NCBI GenBank assembly: GCA_948567375.1
Contig: OX419757.1
Location: 21,080,001-21,144,000, forward strand
Direction of reading: 5' to 3'
Length of the DNA: 64,000 nucleotides
Source: Lunularia cruciata
Taxonomy: Eukaryota > Streptophyta > Marchantiopsida > Lunulariales > Lunulariaceae
The translations under genes were made by a program, and so were the position numbers. Shown here piece after piece: positions 34,251 to 46,200 of this stretch (positions are counted from its first letter, which is position 1; each line of letters starts with the position of its first letter). The notes beneath the pieces were generated by a model. That model saw only the letters and a list, made by a program, of their open reading frames with translations, had not been told where the DNA came from and made no database searches.

Positions 34251-35438
34251 TATCCAATAGTGATCCATAAAGGTACTAGTCGTAAGAATAATCACTTTTG
34301 CTGCAGCAATACTCCTTCTTTTGGTGTACTGACTATTATATTCTTCCTTATTCTCTATAGACTAATTCTCATGGGATTGTTGATTAAAGAATCAATAAGT
34401 GCTTATTAGAAAATTGGATTCACATCGTCAATAGAATGTCCTTTGAGTTTATGTATAAAGAAAGTCCCACAATCAATGATGAATGTGCCAACTAATTTTG
34501 GCAACAAAAACTAGAGCTTGACAAGGATCTTAGACCCATTCTTATGATTTCAGTGACTCAAAGAATCCTGAAAGCCTTGCGACGACAACAGGGACAAAAG
34601 CTAGGGAGAAATTTAAGTAGAGGGATTTTTCTTCTTTTGTCTAGATGATTACTTTTCTATGATAGTAAGAACAAGAGGAACATAGATGCTATCATTATAA
34701 TTGTATGTTGTTGTAAGAGAGCGTGATCTTTAGCACAAATGAGCAAGGTGCCTATCCAGCATACCAATAGGAATTATCGATGCTTTCGTGTGAAATTTGG
34801 GAGATTGGGATAATTTGGGTCTAGGTTTGCCAAGAGTGAGTTGGACTTTTTTGGGGAGTTGGCATTTTTTCAGCGGTGATGGGAATGCTTTCAATTTTCA
34901 GGTGATGAGAACATTCAGCTTTTCGGTGTTTTTTGGAGTTAGTGAGATTCAAATTTGCAAATTTCATCAGAATGGTAACAAGGGCCTTGAGAGGCACTTG
35001 TGTGGCGGTAGAAATTGGGCTTGAGTGTGACTCCGATTTTGGAGGAGGGATGATCTCCTTGGGTTGCAACAGAGGAGTAGATCAATAACGGAGGAGTGGG
35101 GAGACAACTTTTGCGATAGGCAGTGTTCAAAAGGTCTGTAACTCAGACCCTTATTTGGAGGTAGAATTTATATGAGGGAGGCATATCTCTGATCATGTTT
35201 GGCACGTTCTCGGCAACAGCAAGAATCTCAAGGCATCGTCCTAACCTTATCCTCTTGTTCCATGTCTCTGTCGGGTCATCTCATGTCTGGTTGCCTTTTC
35301 TGCCTTGTAGAGTCAATGCAGACCTGGTCCTGGTTGCTAGTGTGGCTAAATGCATGCTTCGAAGTCGTAATAAATCGTTAGCTTTTTCTGCCCTTTAAAT
35401 GTTTGACTGCCTTAAATGTTCCTTCCCTTGCTTTATTT
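34250..35438. other. Intergenic, nothing recognised
   Basis: Overlapping frames at 34797-35069 on both strands appear to be chance. Confidence 0.45.
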
Positions 35439-35448
35439 TCTATGAGGT

Positions 35449-35602
35449 GAAAAAAGGCGACCGCGTAGGAAAAACGAAGGATGGGAAGACCCCATCATCA
35501 AGCCGTACAAGGGAGAGACAAAAAAGTAACATGGGGCTAAGCCCCAATAGAGTCTGAATGAGAAATCTGCACTACCACACCTAGATATCCGAGCTATGCA
35601 AG
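35449..35602 (-). mobile_element. 154-bp 3'-end copy of R with target duplication
   Basis: On the minus strand it starts farther 5' than the two shortest copies, in the segment GCATAGCTCGGATATCTAGG also found in the long copies. It ends at the common GGTCGCC terminus followed by a T tract. TCTATGAGGT flanks it at 35439-35448 and 35603-35612. Confidence 0.9.
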
Positions 35603-35950
35603 TCTATGAGGTTAAGAAATGTATCAACATACGAAGAATCTAGGCCCTTGGATGAGTTAATTTCTTCAAACAGTGGAGGAACTCAAAAGAGACGCAGTAG
35701 TAAACGACTTCTGAAGGATAACTCAGTCGAGAAAACAGTATATGTGATCTTACCGTAATTAGCTTCAGAGCAGGTTAGCTCGGAAGCTCCAACTGCGAGC
35801 AGTGCGGAAGAAGTTAGGGAAACTGTTTCCCGAGCAGAATACGAACTGTGTTTGTAGATGCCAAAATGTATGTTCCAATGTCCAAATCTGCGTTTCTGAA
35901 TAACAAATCACGTCCAGTTCCACAGAATAACATCCCCCATACTTTTAAAT

Positions 35951-37376
35951 AGAAAGGCGACCGCGTAGGAAGAACGGATTGGAAGACCCCATCAAGCTGA
36001 ACAAGGGAGAGACAAGAAAGGTAACATGGGGGTAAGCCCCAATAGAGTCTATATGAGAAATCTGCCCTACCGCACCTAAGATATCCGAGCTATGCAAGTA
36101 GTATGGTCTACACACAACTGGAGCATCCGAATAAACATCACCTAATGTGATTGCTCTCCTATGGATTGCACCAGCCACTGCCCTCCGTGGAGCAATAGAC
36201 ACACGCTGTCTAAAATATGCTACAAAGTATGAGAATGAGAGTGGTACCCCCTGACGCCTCACATGATAAACTCTCGTGCACTCTTTGACAAATGTGTCAA
36301 ATGCCGTGTCCATCGCTCCATATAACTCCAAGGCTAGAGGAACAAAGAGGTGACTTTGCTGCATGCCCCTATACTTGGAGACCTTGCGACCTGCTGCTGC
36401 ACTCGCCGCCCATCCAGGGGGATGGGTAATCACTCCCTCCAAAACTGTATCCCGGTAGGGTCCGTAACCACAACATCCGCTACTGTCACCTGATCATCTC
36501 GGACCAAGTATAAGTCTGCCCTGACACATGTCGTCTGCATAACATACGAACGCTCCCTCCAAGCCAAGTATCCACTCTCTCGTGCCATAGCAAACACTAT
36601 GTCTCTAATGGCATCATGGGTAGCTATCCTCTGTCTTCCAAAAGGAGACCGTGTCATGTGGACCGCTACTGCATCTAGTGTAGAACCACACTCACAAGTG
36701 AGTAATGAAGATGCAGATGGGTGGACCAAACCTAGGCAAAACCTCATCGCTGTAGAGAAAATAGCTAGTGCGAGTCGGAGAGCCCTAATGCACGGTCGAG
36801 CTAGGATCCAAGAGCCTGCACCCTTGCCGGAGCAAGAGCGAAGACGTGCTCTAGTAGCTTGAGGAATGGACAAGTCGACTAAGAGAGAATATAGCGTATG
36901 CTCACACTGTTGCTCCATCAAGGAAGACTGTAAACCTCTAGTCCAATTTGACAATAGTGAAGCAAAAGGTGGAAAATCCTCTTGTGCTATGGGGATAGAC
37001 TATCTCTCATCTGTTGCAATAACACCTGGAGAGATAAGGATCCTCCCGCCACCTCTATCACATAAGTCTCCAAAACCGGCCTATTAGCAACCACAAAACG
37101 TGAGGAAAGTAGGGATGCAGAGAGAGCACAACTACCCAAAAATGCTATAGTTGCCATCTCTTCCATAGAAAGCAAGCCAACCCTACCACATGAGATCGGT
37201 AGAGTCGTCTGTCTACGTGCCAAATCCTCTGTCACACACTCAAAAGTCTCTGGTCCAATAATATCACCAAAGACTCCCATAATCTTCCTATAAAATGCTC
37301 TCAGATGTGATAAGAAGGACCGTGAGAGGGAACTGTACGGATGGTCGACGAGCAATACTGGAAGAGAATATACCAA
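35951..37376 (-). pseudogene. RT thumb, zinc motif and endonuclease of R, copy 2
   Basis: Three minus-strand segments. 37376-36987 reads GVFGDIIGPETFECVTEDLARRQTTLPISCGRVGLLSMEEMA, the region after the RT catalytic core. 36954-36430 has GAGSWILARP, then a zinc motif with C87, C89 and H99 (the fourth ligand appears as S103) and H113, then RADLYLVRDDQVTVADVVVTDPT with D147 and D160, placed like a restriction-like endonuclease core. 36442-35945 is the C-terminal part (KVSKYRGMQQSHLFVPLALELYGAMD, SYFVAYFRQRVS). The last two overlap through a frameshift near 36440. I saw no apurinic-type endonuclease, as expected for RLE-type elements. Confidence 0.75.
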
Positions 37377-37462
37377 ATGCCACTTGCGGATCTCCTAATA
37401 ATGAAAGGTCATCCACATGGAGAACATACATTGCAAGAGCAATGTCTAGGAAGCGTGCTATC
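35951..37462 (-). mobile_element. 1.5-kb 5'-truncated copy of R with target duplication
   Basis: The minus strand carries the C-terminal half of the R polyprotein and the shared 3' end. CTTTTAAAT flanks it at 35942-35950 and 37463-37471. Its 5' end begins inside the RT region (TTCCTAGACATTGC..., matching about 25016 in copy 1), as expected for incomplete reverse transcription. Less decayed than copy 1, but with frame breaks. Confidence 0.92.
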
Positions 37463-37823
37463 CTTTTAAATCGGACTCGACTAAGTGTTCATCATGCCCT
37501 CCTTTATACCTTTTGGTCCCCCCTGTTGTTTTAGCAGCGGGACTTCGCTCTTGCCTGAATTCCGTGCCGCGTGCACCACACCTTAATGTGCAGTCGGGTT
37601 GTGATTGCGAAGTCTAAAATCGACAGGTCGAGAGCCGATAGGTGTCGCTACGCAAATTATCTAGAATTTTCCTGGTTTGAAGAGCTCAAAAAACGTTTCC
37701 TTTCGACAACTTTGGTCCAATCTACTCATATGTATAGCTTGAACTTTCATAAAAGAGATTGGATGAAAGTTCAAGCTACGAACCTGCTTATCTCAGCCTC
37801 TAGAGATAAAGAAATACACCAAA

Positions 37824-38267
37824 AGGCCAAGTAGTATACCCGAATCAAAAAGGAATACATGGCACCAAGAAAATAGGTCCGAGTGTATATCGGACCCGAA
37901 TAATTGTTCAGATAGAATTGTCATCATCTTCGATATCCAGAACACCTGAACACCAGAAAAGAATGTTGGTGGACTATATTCGAAAAGCAGAAGCAAGTTG
38001 AGTAGCTAGCAGCCCTCTTCAGCAGTAAAATTTATTTCTTTAGAGGCCAAGTAGTATACCCGAATCAAAAAGGATACATGGCACCAAGAAAATACGTCCG
38101 AGTGTATATCGGACCCGAATAATTGTTCAGATAGAATTGTCATCATCTTCGATATCGAGAACACCTGAACACCAGAAAAGAATGTTGGTGGACTATATTC
38201 GAAAAGCAGAAGCAAGTTGAGTAGCTAGCAGCCCTCTTCAGCAGTTAACTTTATTTCTTTAGAGGCC
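37824..38267. repeat. 220-bp tandem duplication
   Basis: Two head-to-tail units (37824-38043 and 38044-38262), each starting AGGCCAAGTAGTATACCC, with only a few differences. A third start (AGGCC at 38263) breaks off. Each unit contains the palindrome-like GGTCCG(N)9CGGACC, with CGTCCG in the second unit. The near-identity indicates a recent duplication. Confidence 0.9.
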
Positions 38268-38269
38268 GT

Positions 38270-40440
38270 TCAAGAACTAAAAAAAAGAAGAGAAAGCCGC
38301 TACAGGACGTCACAGAGGCCACATTCAATGCAGGGAACTGCTCACCAAGAACTACAGTAAATCTTTGTCCACGACCAAGGTTCCGAAAAGTAGACAAGAA
38401 TGATCAATTATTGCACAAAAGCTTTCTTGTATGATGCACGTGTATTGTATGATGCGCGAGCCTACTCCGGATAAATTTGTAATATCCTATTGTAGAGAGG
38501 ATCCATGTCATTTGGTTATCGGAAAGTGGGTTTGCGTCGATGTAGTAGGAATAAGGATACTTAAAGGGAGAAAGCTACTTTTCCTTTTCGTCCTCATCTG
38601 CTCTGGATAGCATATTGTACAACAACAGAGAGAGTTTGAGTGATCCAACTGGTGTATCCAAAAATTAGGTCAAATCTTCCAGTTGCTGGTTTGGTTAATG
38701 GGAAAAGACTGAGCGTTATCTTGATGAGTACTTACAATATGTAGAATACATAAGCTGATGACGGCCTTGAGCTCTTTACTTACACGCCTTCGTCCTACTT
38801 TCCTGTTCTGGGTGCTGAACCAGAGTTCCCATGAGTCGGTTCTGATTTAAAATCACGTGGTATTTCTTTGGAAAGACGCACGAAAGTTCTTATGTTCTGA
38901 AAGTCCCTAAACATGCACTAAAGCAGCGCAGATTGGAAAAAGATGATAATCGAGACGTGAGATTGATCAACTCAAACGCTGGGAGACAGACGTGAGTCCA
39001 AGGCCTCACTGTGCGGTCTTTTAGACTTCCACAATAAAGGAAGTGGAGGAGATGGGGGTGTGTCACCTGAACGTAATCAAGCAGGTACAAGCTCCACTGC
39101 AGCTGTTGGCGAGAGGCTCATGATCTCCTAATGAGTACATGTCACATGGATGGCGAAGTGCAAAGGCCAATATACGCATTTTATAAAATTAAAAGGCACG
39201 AATTTCCAAGTGGACTTTTCTTTTTGACGAATGTTCGGATGAATCGGCGGCCTTTCATTATTGGAGGAGTTGGGAATTACGGATTTTATGTCGCTACTCG
39301 GTGGCGCAAATACGCAAGGCAGCAAGTCGAAGACATTTTTGTACAAGCGGTACAACGTGACTCCAGGGAGCAAGCTCGGTGATGGCTCTGTGCTTTTGGA
39401 CGACGTATGCAATTTTTCCAAAAGATGGGCGGCTAGCCCTGCTGCTCTTACAGGATGGATCCAAGCTCGCAATTGAGGATTAGATTGAGGGGCCACGAGT
39501 AAGACTTGAGGGTCCCATAGATACGGCGACGGCATCATTACTGGTGTACCACTGTAGTCCTGACGGGAGCCAGACTTCATCCCTGTGACGGAGCGACTCG
39601 TGAAGAGTGATATAAAGTAAACTTGGTAAAGGTTCCAGTGACTAATATCTGGTATGATGCAAGTAGTTCATGACGGAAAGCCAGACTTCACGCATGAGAC
39701 GACGCGACTCGGTGATGCCAGTGACACCACCGACAGTGTCACAATGAGCTTTTCTATCAATTAATATTAGGTGATATTTGATTCGGTGATATCTTAATGA
39801 TATGATAATCTTCCAAATAAACAAGTTATCTATTACAAACATTATCAATTCTTCTATGCTTAGGTTTGAACGAGACCTTTGTTTGTTCGGTAAGCTCACC
39901 TATGGTTTGTCCATCACAAATGTCGAGAAAGTTCGCGGTTCTGAAGTCGCCTAACAATTGCAACGAAATACCGTGGTGGCAGGGGCGACGGCTGCAAGGT
40001 AAGCTCAGCTTGCCTATTCAACCTGGAACCAATGCCAGATGGAAGTGGTTTCGTTCGAGAGAGCACTTCATTGAATGCTTTCCATCATTCTTTGAGTTTG
40101 TCTTTGAGCAGGCAGAATGCCCAGCGATTTCCAAAGCCAAAACGCGGATGATTTCCCTCCAGGAATCGAAACAAACGCATCTCCGAAAGTTCAAGAAAGA
40201 GATTCCAAAATCCGAATCTCGCCTGGCTTTCCTGCATCGCAACCTCCGGCTTGTCGTTTTGCAGCTTACAGCCTGACACAGAATCAAGTGCCCTAATTTT
40301 CCAGTATCAAGACAATGTTTCCGATTCTGCGACCCTAACCACGGGGATAGACGTTCGGCACTGGACTTGGTTCTAATCTCCAGACTTTGTTAGCTTTCTT
40401 GTCCTGTTGGACAATGTTACCTTCTTACATTTGAAGCATC
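38270..40440. other. Intergenic with a minor 45-bp repeat
   Basis: A segment GACGG..GCCAGACTTCA..GCGACTCG occurs at 39560-39602 and 39673-39715. Frames on both strands at 39128-39580 and at 39866-40287 have no recognisable domain and overlap each other; I do not call genes. Confidence 0.4.
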
Positions 40441-40451
40441 TGCTGTTACAT

Positions 40452-40572
40452 TTGAAGCAGACTCTATTGGGGGCCGAGCCCCATTTTACCTTTTTCGTCT
40501 ATCCCTTGTACGGCTTGATGGGGTCTTCCCATCCTTCGTGTCCTCTAAGCGGTCGCCTTTTTCTAAAAAAAA
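40452..40572 (+). mobile_element. 121-bp 3'-end copy of R with target duplication
   Basis: Contains AGACTCTATTGGGG, the palindrome (here GGGGCCGAGCCCC, so a compensated-looking variant), the second hairpin GATGGGGTCTTCCCATC and the terminus GGTCGCCTTTTT, then an A-rich run. GCTGTTACAT flanks it at 40442-40451 and 40573-40582. Confidence 0.9.
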
Positions 40573-40582
40573 GCTGTTACAT

Positions 40583-42990
40583 ACAGTAATATCATTCCAA
40601 CCGACAGCGTACGTGGCTACAGTGAGCTATATTTCTCCTTTCCTCTTGGAAATGAGATCGACCATTAAGGCTCGCCAACCTGGCAGGATTTTAGAGCCAA
40701 ATTTCCCAAATAAGTGGTAAATCGGCACTGCCTCATGTCAGTTCTATCTTACTGGAACTCACCTAGTCCTCAAAACCCTTCAATCGACTCCCTCGATCGT
40801 CCTTTCCAATGGATATCAGATCAGCCACTCCGACCTCCACTCCATCGCCATCCACCAAAGAACCCACACCTCACTACCAACTCCGGTCGCAATATTTGCA
40901 CTTTATTTCAAATTGATTGGAGTTAACATCATCAACACCGCAAAGATTTGCCAAGATGTCCTGCAACTTAATCCATCACAGCTACAACTCAAGAGAAGAC
41001 ATCCACTTCCCAGACCAGAAGATCCCAGAAGATCCCTATCCAGTCTGTATAACAGCGAACCTTCCATGTTTTGTAATCAGTAGCCAGTAACTCAGGAGAC
41101 GCTCGCACTTCCCCTGCAGATCATCATGATCAATCGAAGAATCCACACGTAGTAGGGGTTTCAAATTTAGACTTTTGGAGCACCCTTAGGAATTCGTAAA
41201 TGAGTTTATGGGTAGAATGAAAGCCTATATGGGTAGCGTGGACGAGTACAGAGAGTTACTACGAATACATGTCCGTAGCCATAAATATCTCTATTGGGGA
41301 ATTGGAAACATGACGCATGGCTGTTTAAAGGATAATGGTGATCCTGTAGAGTCCAGTGATATAAAATTAAAATTTATTCATCTTGATTGTATCATGAAAT
41401 TTTCAAACCATGATTTATTAGCCACGACCATTTCATTTTTCAACCAAACCTTGATTACGGGTGTCCATCAAATACCTTACGGATTTCATACCACTTCCAG
41501 TAAAATTTTGCTACCCCCTAGTGTTTCCCTGGCATGGGCTCTTGAGATTCCGCTCATCGCAAGCGTTCCTCGCTGTGGCATGTTATAGAAAGGTCAGTAC
41601 CAGACTTCTGTCGAACTATACTGCAGTACTATACAGGACGAGAATCCAATACACGTACAAATACGAGTCCCAGTCAATTTCTACTAATCTTTTATTATGT
41701 ACTCTGAATATTTGAAGAATCCCAAGTTGTGCGAATTCACAATACGCACCTATTCTGTACTATTATAACTTTTTCACCACATAACAGAAGAGCTTGTTCC
41801 CAAAACAGATCAAGCAGAAATTTCAATTTCTGAATAAAATGGTTATTTTGCCACTTTCCTTGAACACATATCTCACATCGAAAGAAAGAAAAAAAGCGGA
41901 TCTTTAATCTTTAATCGGTTCAAACCTAGTCTTACCACGACACAGCTTTCTACTGCACTTATTTTAAACTTGAGCATCGACAAATCTTTTCACTTTATTC
42001 TGCTTTGCTTTCATCCTTTATCTTGAGCTTTTAAATTTGGAATATATTTGAAATTCTAGAACAGAAACTAATTCTATGGCTAATTTAATGACAGAAACTA
42101 CCTGGCATATCGCACTCAGAATCTTAATCATAGTTTTAAGGAAAACTGAAGTGTTACTGAAATGACTTTCTCACCGTACAACTAATCAGATTGAGCGGGA
42201 TGTAAAATAACATGGAGATGAGAGATGTAGCCGTAATTTGGGATACGTATAGTTAACGATGTATTTTGGAGGAAAAGCCGGTACACATACATGCAGGACT
42301 CGTGGTGCTGGCAGATTCAGTTACTGTACTGTTGTTTCTGATCCGATGAAAAGGGAAACAGGTTCTTCCGTGTCCAGGATATGCTCTGGGGTGACGGTAA
42401 CTCGCAGCTTATGGTGGAGGAACAAGGCCATTACGTCATGGTCTTAGTAGCGCACGAGAGTCGAATTTTACGCGTGGGTAGCAAGCAGTCGAAAGGTTCC
42501 AGGTAATTTGGAGCGTAGTTGACGCAACAGTCAGCAAAATCGACGTTTCATAGAGATGGCATACCTGGAGAGTGATTATACACCATCGATGAAACCCGAC
42601 GATGGTGATGTGGAAAGTGGTGAGGTGAAAAGCTGGATTGCCACGCGTGCTTGAAGCACTGGAATTGCCAGGTGCCAGTGGAGTTGCTTTCCAGTTGGGG
42701 GGCGGTATCTATCTGGGAGTAATGGCCTGTCTTTATAGGATGGAATCGTTTCTACAGCGAGCGTCGGAGGAGCGGGGTGAGGGTGTCGAAGAAAGGAGGA
42801 AAGAAGATCCCCATGAAAAGGGGAGGTGCAGTAAGAGCGGGGGGAAGAGATATATCAGCATTCTTGGATTATTCGTCTAATGGAATGAGCTGCTGAAGTG
42901 ACCCAGCAGCCGCGGGGGACGATAGATGATGATGTTTATGTTGTTGTTGTTGCTGCAGCAGTAGCAAGTGGAGTGGGATTCTCAGAAGGT
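40583..42990. other. Gene-upstream region, one unrecognised reading frame
   Basis: The only sizeable frame is 41208-41588 on the plus strand (126 codons, ending GFHTTSSKILLPPSVSLAWALEIPLI). I recognise no family, so it is not called as a gene. The last few hundred bases are purine-rich (42750-42850) and probably belong to the promoter or leader of the transporter gene. Confidence 0.35.
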
Positions 42991-42993
42991 TTT

Positions 42994-42999
42994 TATAAG
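42994..42999 (+). promoter_or_regulatory. Possible TATA box of the AVT1-like gene
   Basis: TATAAG about 245 bases before the start codon, the best TATA-like match in the proximal region. Tentative. Confidence 0.3.
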
Positions 43000-43239
43000 G
43001 TAGAGTTCTTCCCCGAGAAAGGACGAAATTAGAAGTGGAATACCCACTAGTACTCCTCAGGTTTGGTACTTGAGGCTGTGTGGGTCAGAAATGAGTTGAA
43101 TTCCACTTGAGGAGAGAGAAAGAGTAGCTCTGGAACAGAAGATTGGGAGAACTACCAAAGATCTGGAGTTCCCGTCGGCTGGCCAGAGCTGAGAAGCGGG
43201 GTTTCGAAGCTGAAGCTTTGAGTTCGTGTATTGTATGCT

Positions 43240-46200
43240 ATGACAATGCGGATTCCTGGACCAGGTCCGAACCACTCCACTAGGGGATTTTTCATCGGGA
43301 GTGATGATGATGAAGATGATGAGAATACCACCGACGTTAACGACGAGGGAAACGATGAAACGCGCAGTGGTCGCGCTTCTCCGAGGGGTTCCCGCACGAA
43401 CTCCGTTGGCTCCTTCAGCAATCCTGCATGGCCTCAAAGCTATCGGTGCATCTCTTGCTCCTGCCTGGATGCGTCAGCAGCTGGTTATTGAATGATGCGC
43501 TTGCTAGACTTTTCTGAGCCTCGCCGAGTATTAGTGAGTTACAGTAAGACCCACAGATCCGATGAGCGGACTAACTTGCTACAAGCAGGTTCCTCCGGAG
43601 ATAAATTATCAGTTTGTTTTATATCTGTTCTGCCAGATGCTGGTGGCCACGAACGGACTATTATCATCGAATTTCCAAATCGAGACAAAGTTGTCAGTGC
43701 TTAGAAGAATGAACTTTTCTGTAGTCAATCTATGTCAATTTGCTTCCTACCTGCCATCCTCCTTACTGAGCCTTCTGTTCATTTTGGCCCCTCTTGCTAG
43801 TCGCAATTCTAGATTCTGCGTTTGCACAAGGAGGAACCCTTCTTGTGTTCTTTCGCCAGTCGATACGTGGGAATCCTCACAGTGGTTCAGACTCTTATTC
43901 ACAAGCGGTCTACTCAAAGCCTTCACTCAAGGCGCTATTGGGCATCGCTAGGAAGCATCTCCCACAATCTCGCTATCCGGTCCTGTCTAATGCGCCTAAT
44001 TCTCTCGCCTTTGCATTCCTGCAGCTTTGATTACAGTCAGCTGTGATTATTGTTCATTCGTAGTTGATATTAGTTTTTCAGCCTCAGATTAGTTCATACT
44101 GCTGAGAAGTTCCGTTGAGAACAGTTGGTGTTTCTGCAGTTTTTGTGTCGTTGTTCTTTTATTGCAGTTCCAAAGATAGTCGAAAGTTCCATGTGACTGT
44201 GAATTTCTCCTTGAATTGAGCGTAAGATAACCATGTAACAAACTTGCTCCTCATGAAATAGTTCATTCCACCTGAAGATTTCTCAAATGTGTCGTCAGCT
44301 GGCCATTTTCTCTGGAAGTTAAAAGCATAGAGCATTCAACTTGTGATGTAAAGCACAAAACACTATTTTTCAGTTTATGTCAATGTAGTACTGTGGTTGA
44401 AACTGAAAGAAGAACGGGATCTTGAGCTGCATATCGATCATGATGTAATGTAACAGATGCGATATTATAGTCATGACTGTAGGATCCAGTTCATGTGAGC
44501 TGGACATTAGATACAGGGAAGATTTTCACATGTAGGGTAGATTTCTTTCTTTCTTAATAAGGATTGGAGATCCAGGAGACCAGCTCAGGTAATTAGGCGG
44601 GGAGTACAATATATACTGGAGAAGGTAATCTACCGAATGCTGAGCTAATGACTGTCATCATGTTGGTGCTTTGTTTTGGCAGGCAATCTATGGATTTCCA
44701 GATCGTGTCGTCTTCACCTAACTTTTCAATATTCAGCCCAATACCTCGTATCAGCAATTCGTTTTTATCCTCCTCGTTTAGAAAGCAGGACAGCGTTTTC
44801 TCTAGTACGGAGAATTTACGAATTCCTTTCCTAGCGAATAAGCTCGAAGATGCTGAACAAGGAGGGCAAGTTGGGCAAGGTAAACCAATCTGCAAAGTTG
44901 ATTCCGATGCAAGTATCACCTACCTTCCTGCCAATTCGAAATACCATGTGGAAGATTTCGGAGAAGCACACGGGTCCAGCTTTACGCAGACCATGATCAA
45001 TGGTGAGTCATTTCTACGGACCCAAACTTCGATAGTCTTTCCTATCTTGATTGCTGTAGCTGTGGCAGCAAACTATGTTCAGAAAGTTCTATAGACTTCT
45101 AGATGCAGGGGACTTTGGCTGAAGACAATCTCTAGATTCTTCAGGGATTTTTTCGTTGTTCCTCGTAACTTAGACTTGCATGTGCTTAGTTCGCGTCGTG
45201 CCTGTCCTTAGTGCGTGTGGATTCTCTGTTTTACGAATGGGAATCCACACCCACTTCTGCAGTTAATTCACAGACATTTATGGGGGAATTTGTCAGTCAA
45301 CCTCATTCACTCTAGAAGTGAGCTAAGTTTGTGGATTTTGCATGTGCCATTCCGGTATCAGTCTGTTTGTCCTTGATCCGGATGCCATATCCCCCTTCTG
45401 CCTCGTTTCCTGCGCAGGTCTGAACGTGCTGGCTGGGGTTGGAGTTCTTACCACTCCGTATGCCTTAAAGGAAGGTGGTTTTCTAGGAATTATTCTCTTG
45501 TTTGTTCTTGCAGCTATGTGTTGCTACACAGGAATTTTACTCCGCCGTTGCCTCGACAGCCAACCCGGTATGGAGTCCTATCCGGACATCGGGCAGGCTG
45601 CATTCGGCACTCCTGGACGATTTATTATATCTGTGAGTCTTAATTTCCAAAGATAGGATCTAGACGACGTTAAGCACCAATTAAAAACATACTGCAGCAG
45701 GTTGAAGGCGGATGTATGATTCTCTGAACCGAGTCATTATTGCGAGCTCTGTGTCCCCAGAGTTTGTGATTGCCAGAAATTCTGCTGTAGCTAATTTACA
45801 CGGTCTGATCACGGGAGAATAGTTTCTGCCCCTCCCTCTGTTATAGATAATCTGCGTGGATCCATGGACAGACCAAATATTGCAGTGGCTAATTGGGTCA
45901 TTAGTAAATAGGCCTGCAATGCGTTTTCCAGTTTCAGGGCTGTTCCATACCTCAAGTTCAGTTTTTGCTACGGAACCTTTCTGCCGTATTCGTGGCCTTT
46001 TTAGCCCCAAGAATGAAGTTTCAGACATGGTGTGACATACCCAATTCGGGTCACCAAACACCACACTTACAGTCAACCCCGGATTCTTCAAATAAACTGC
46101 TGTTCCTGTGTTTGAGAATTGGCCCGGAGGTCCCCCGAAATGATCTGATTTTCTCTTTTCTGTTTGTGTTGCAATGCAGATAATCCTCTACATAGAACTC

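Noticed and set aside
39128-39580. 150-codon minus-strand reading frame as a gene
   Set aside because: It overlaps two plus-strand frames of similar quality. No domain, start context or splice signals that single it out.
39866-40276. 136-codon plus-strand reading frame as a gene
   Set aside because: Opens at TTG, overlaps minus-strand frames, and has no recognisable domain. Kept out of the gene list.
41208-41588. 126-codon plus-strand reading frame as a separate gene
   Set aside because: No family recognised and no supporting signals. It may be a fragment, but the evidence is too thin.
42939-42970. GTT/GCA triplet run as a coding polyglutamine or polyvaline tract
   Set aside because: It lies upstream of the transporter start in a region without an open frame; a simple low-complexity stretch.
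44648-44689. Start of the transporter at the ATG at 44648 or 44690
   Set aside because: The acceptor at 44681-44682 joins exon 1 to give the conserved WPQSYRQSMD, so both ATGs are internal or intronic. The start is placed at 43240.
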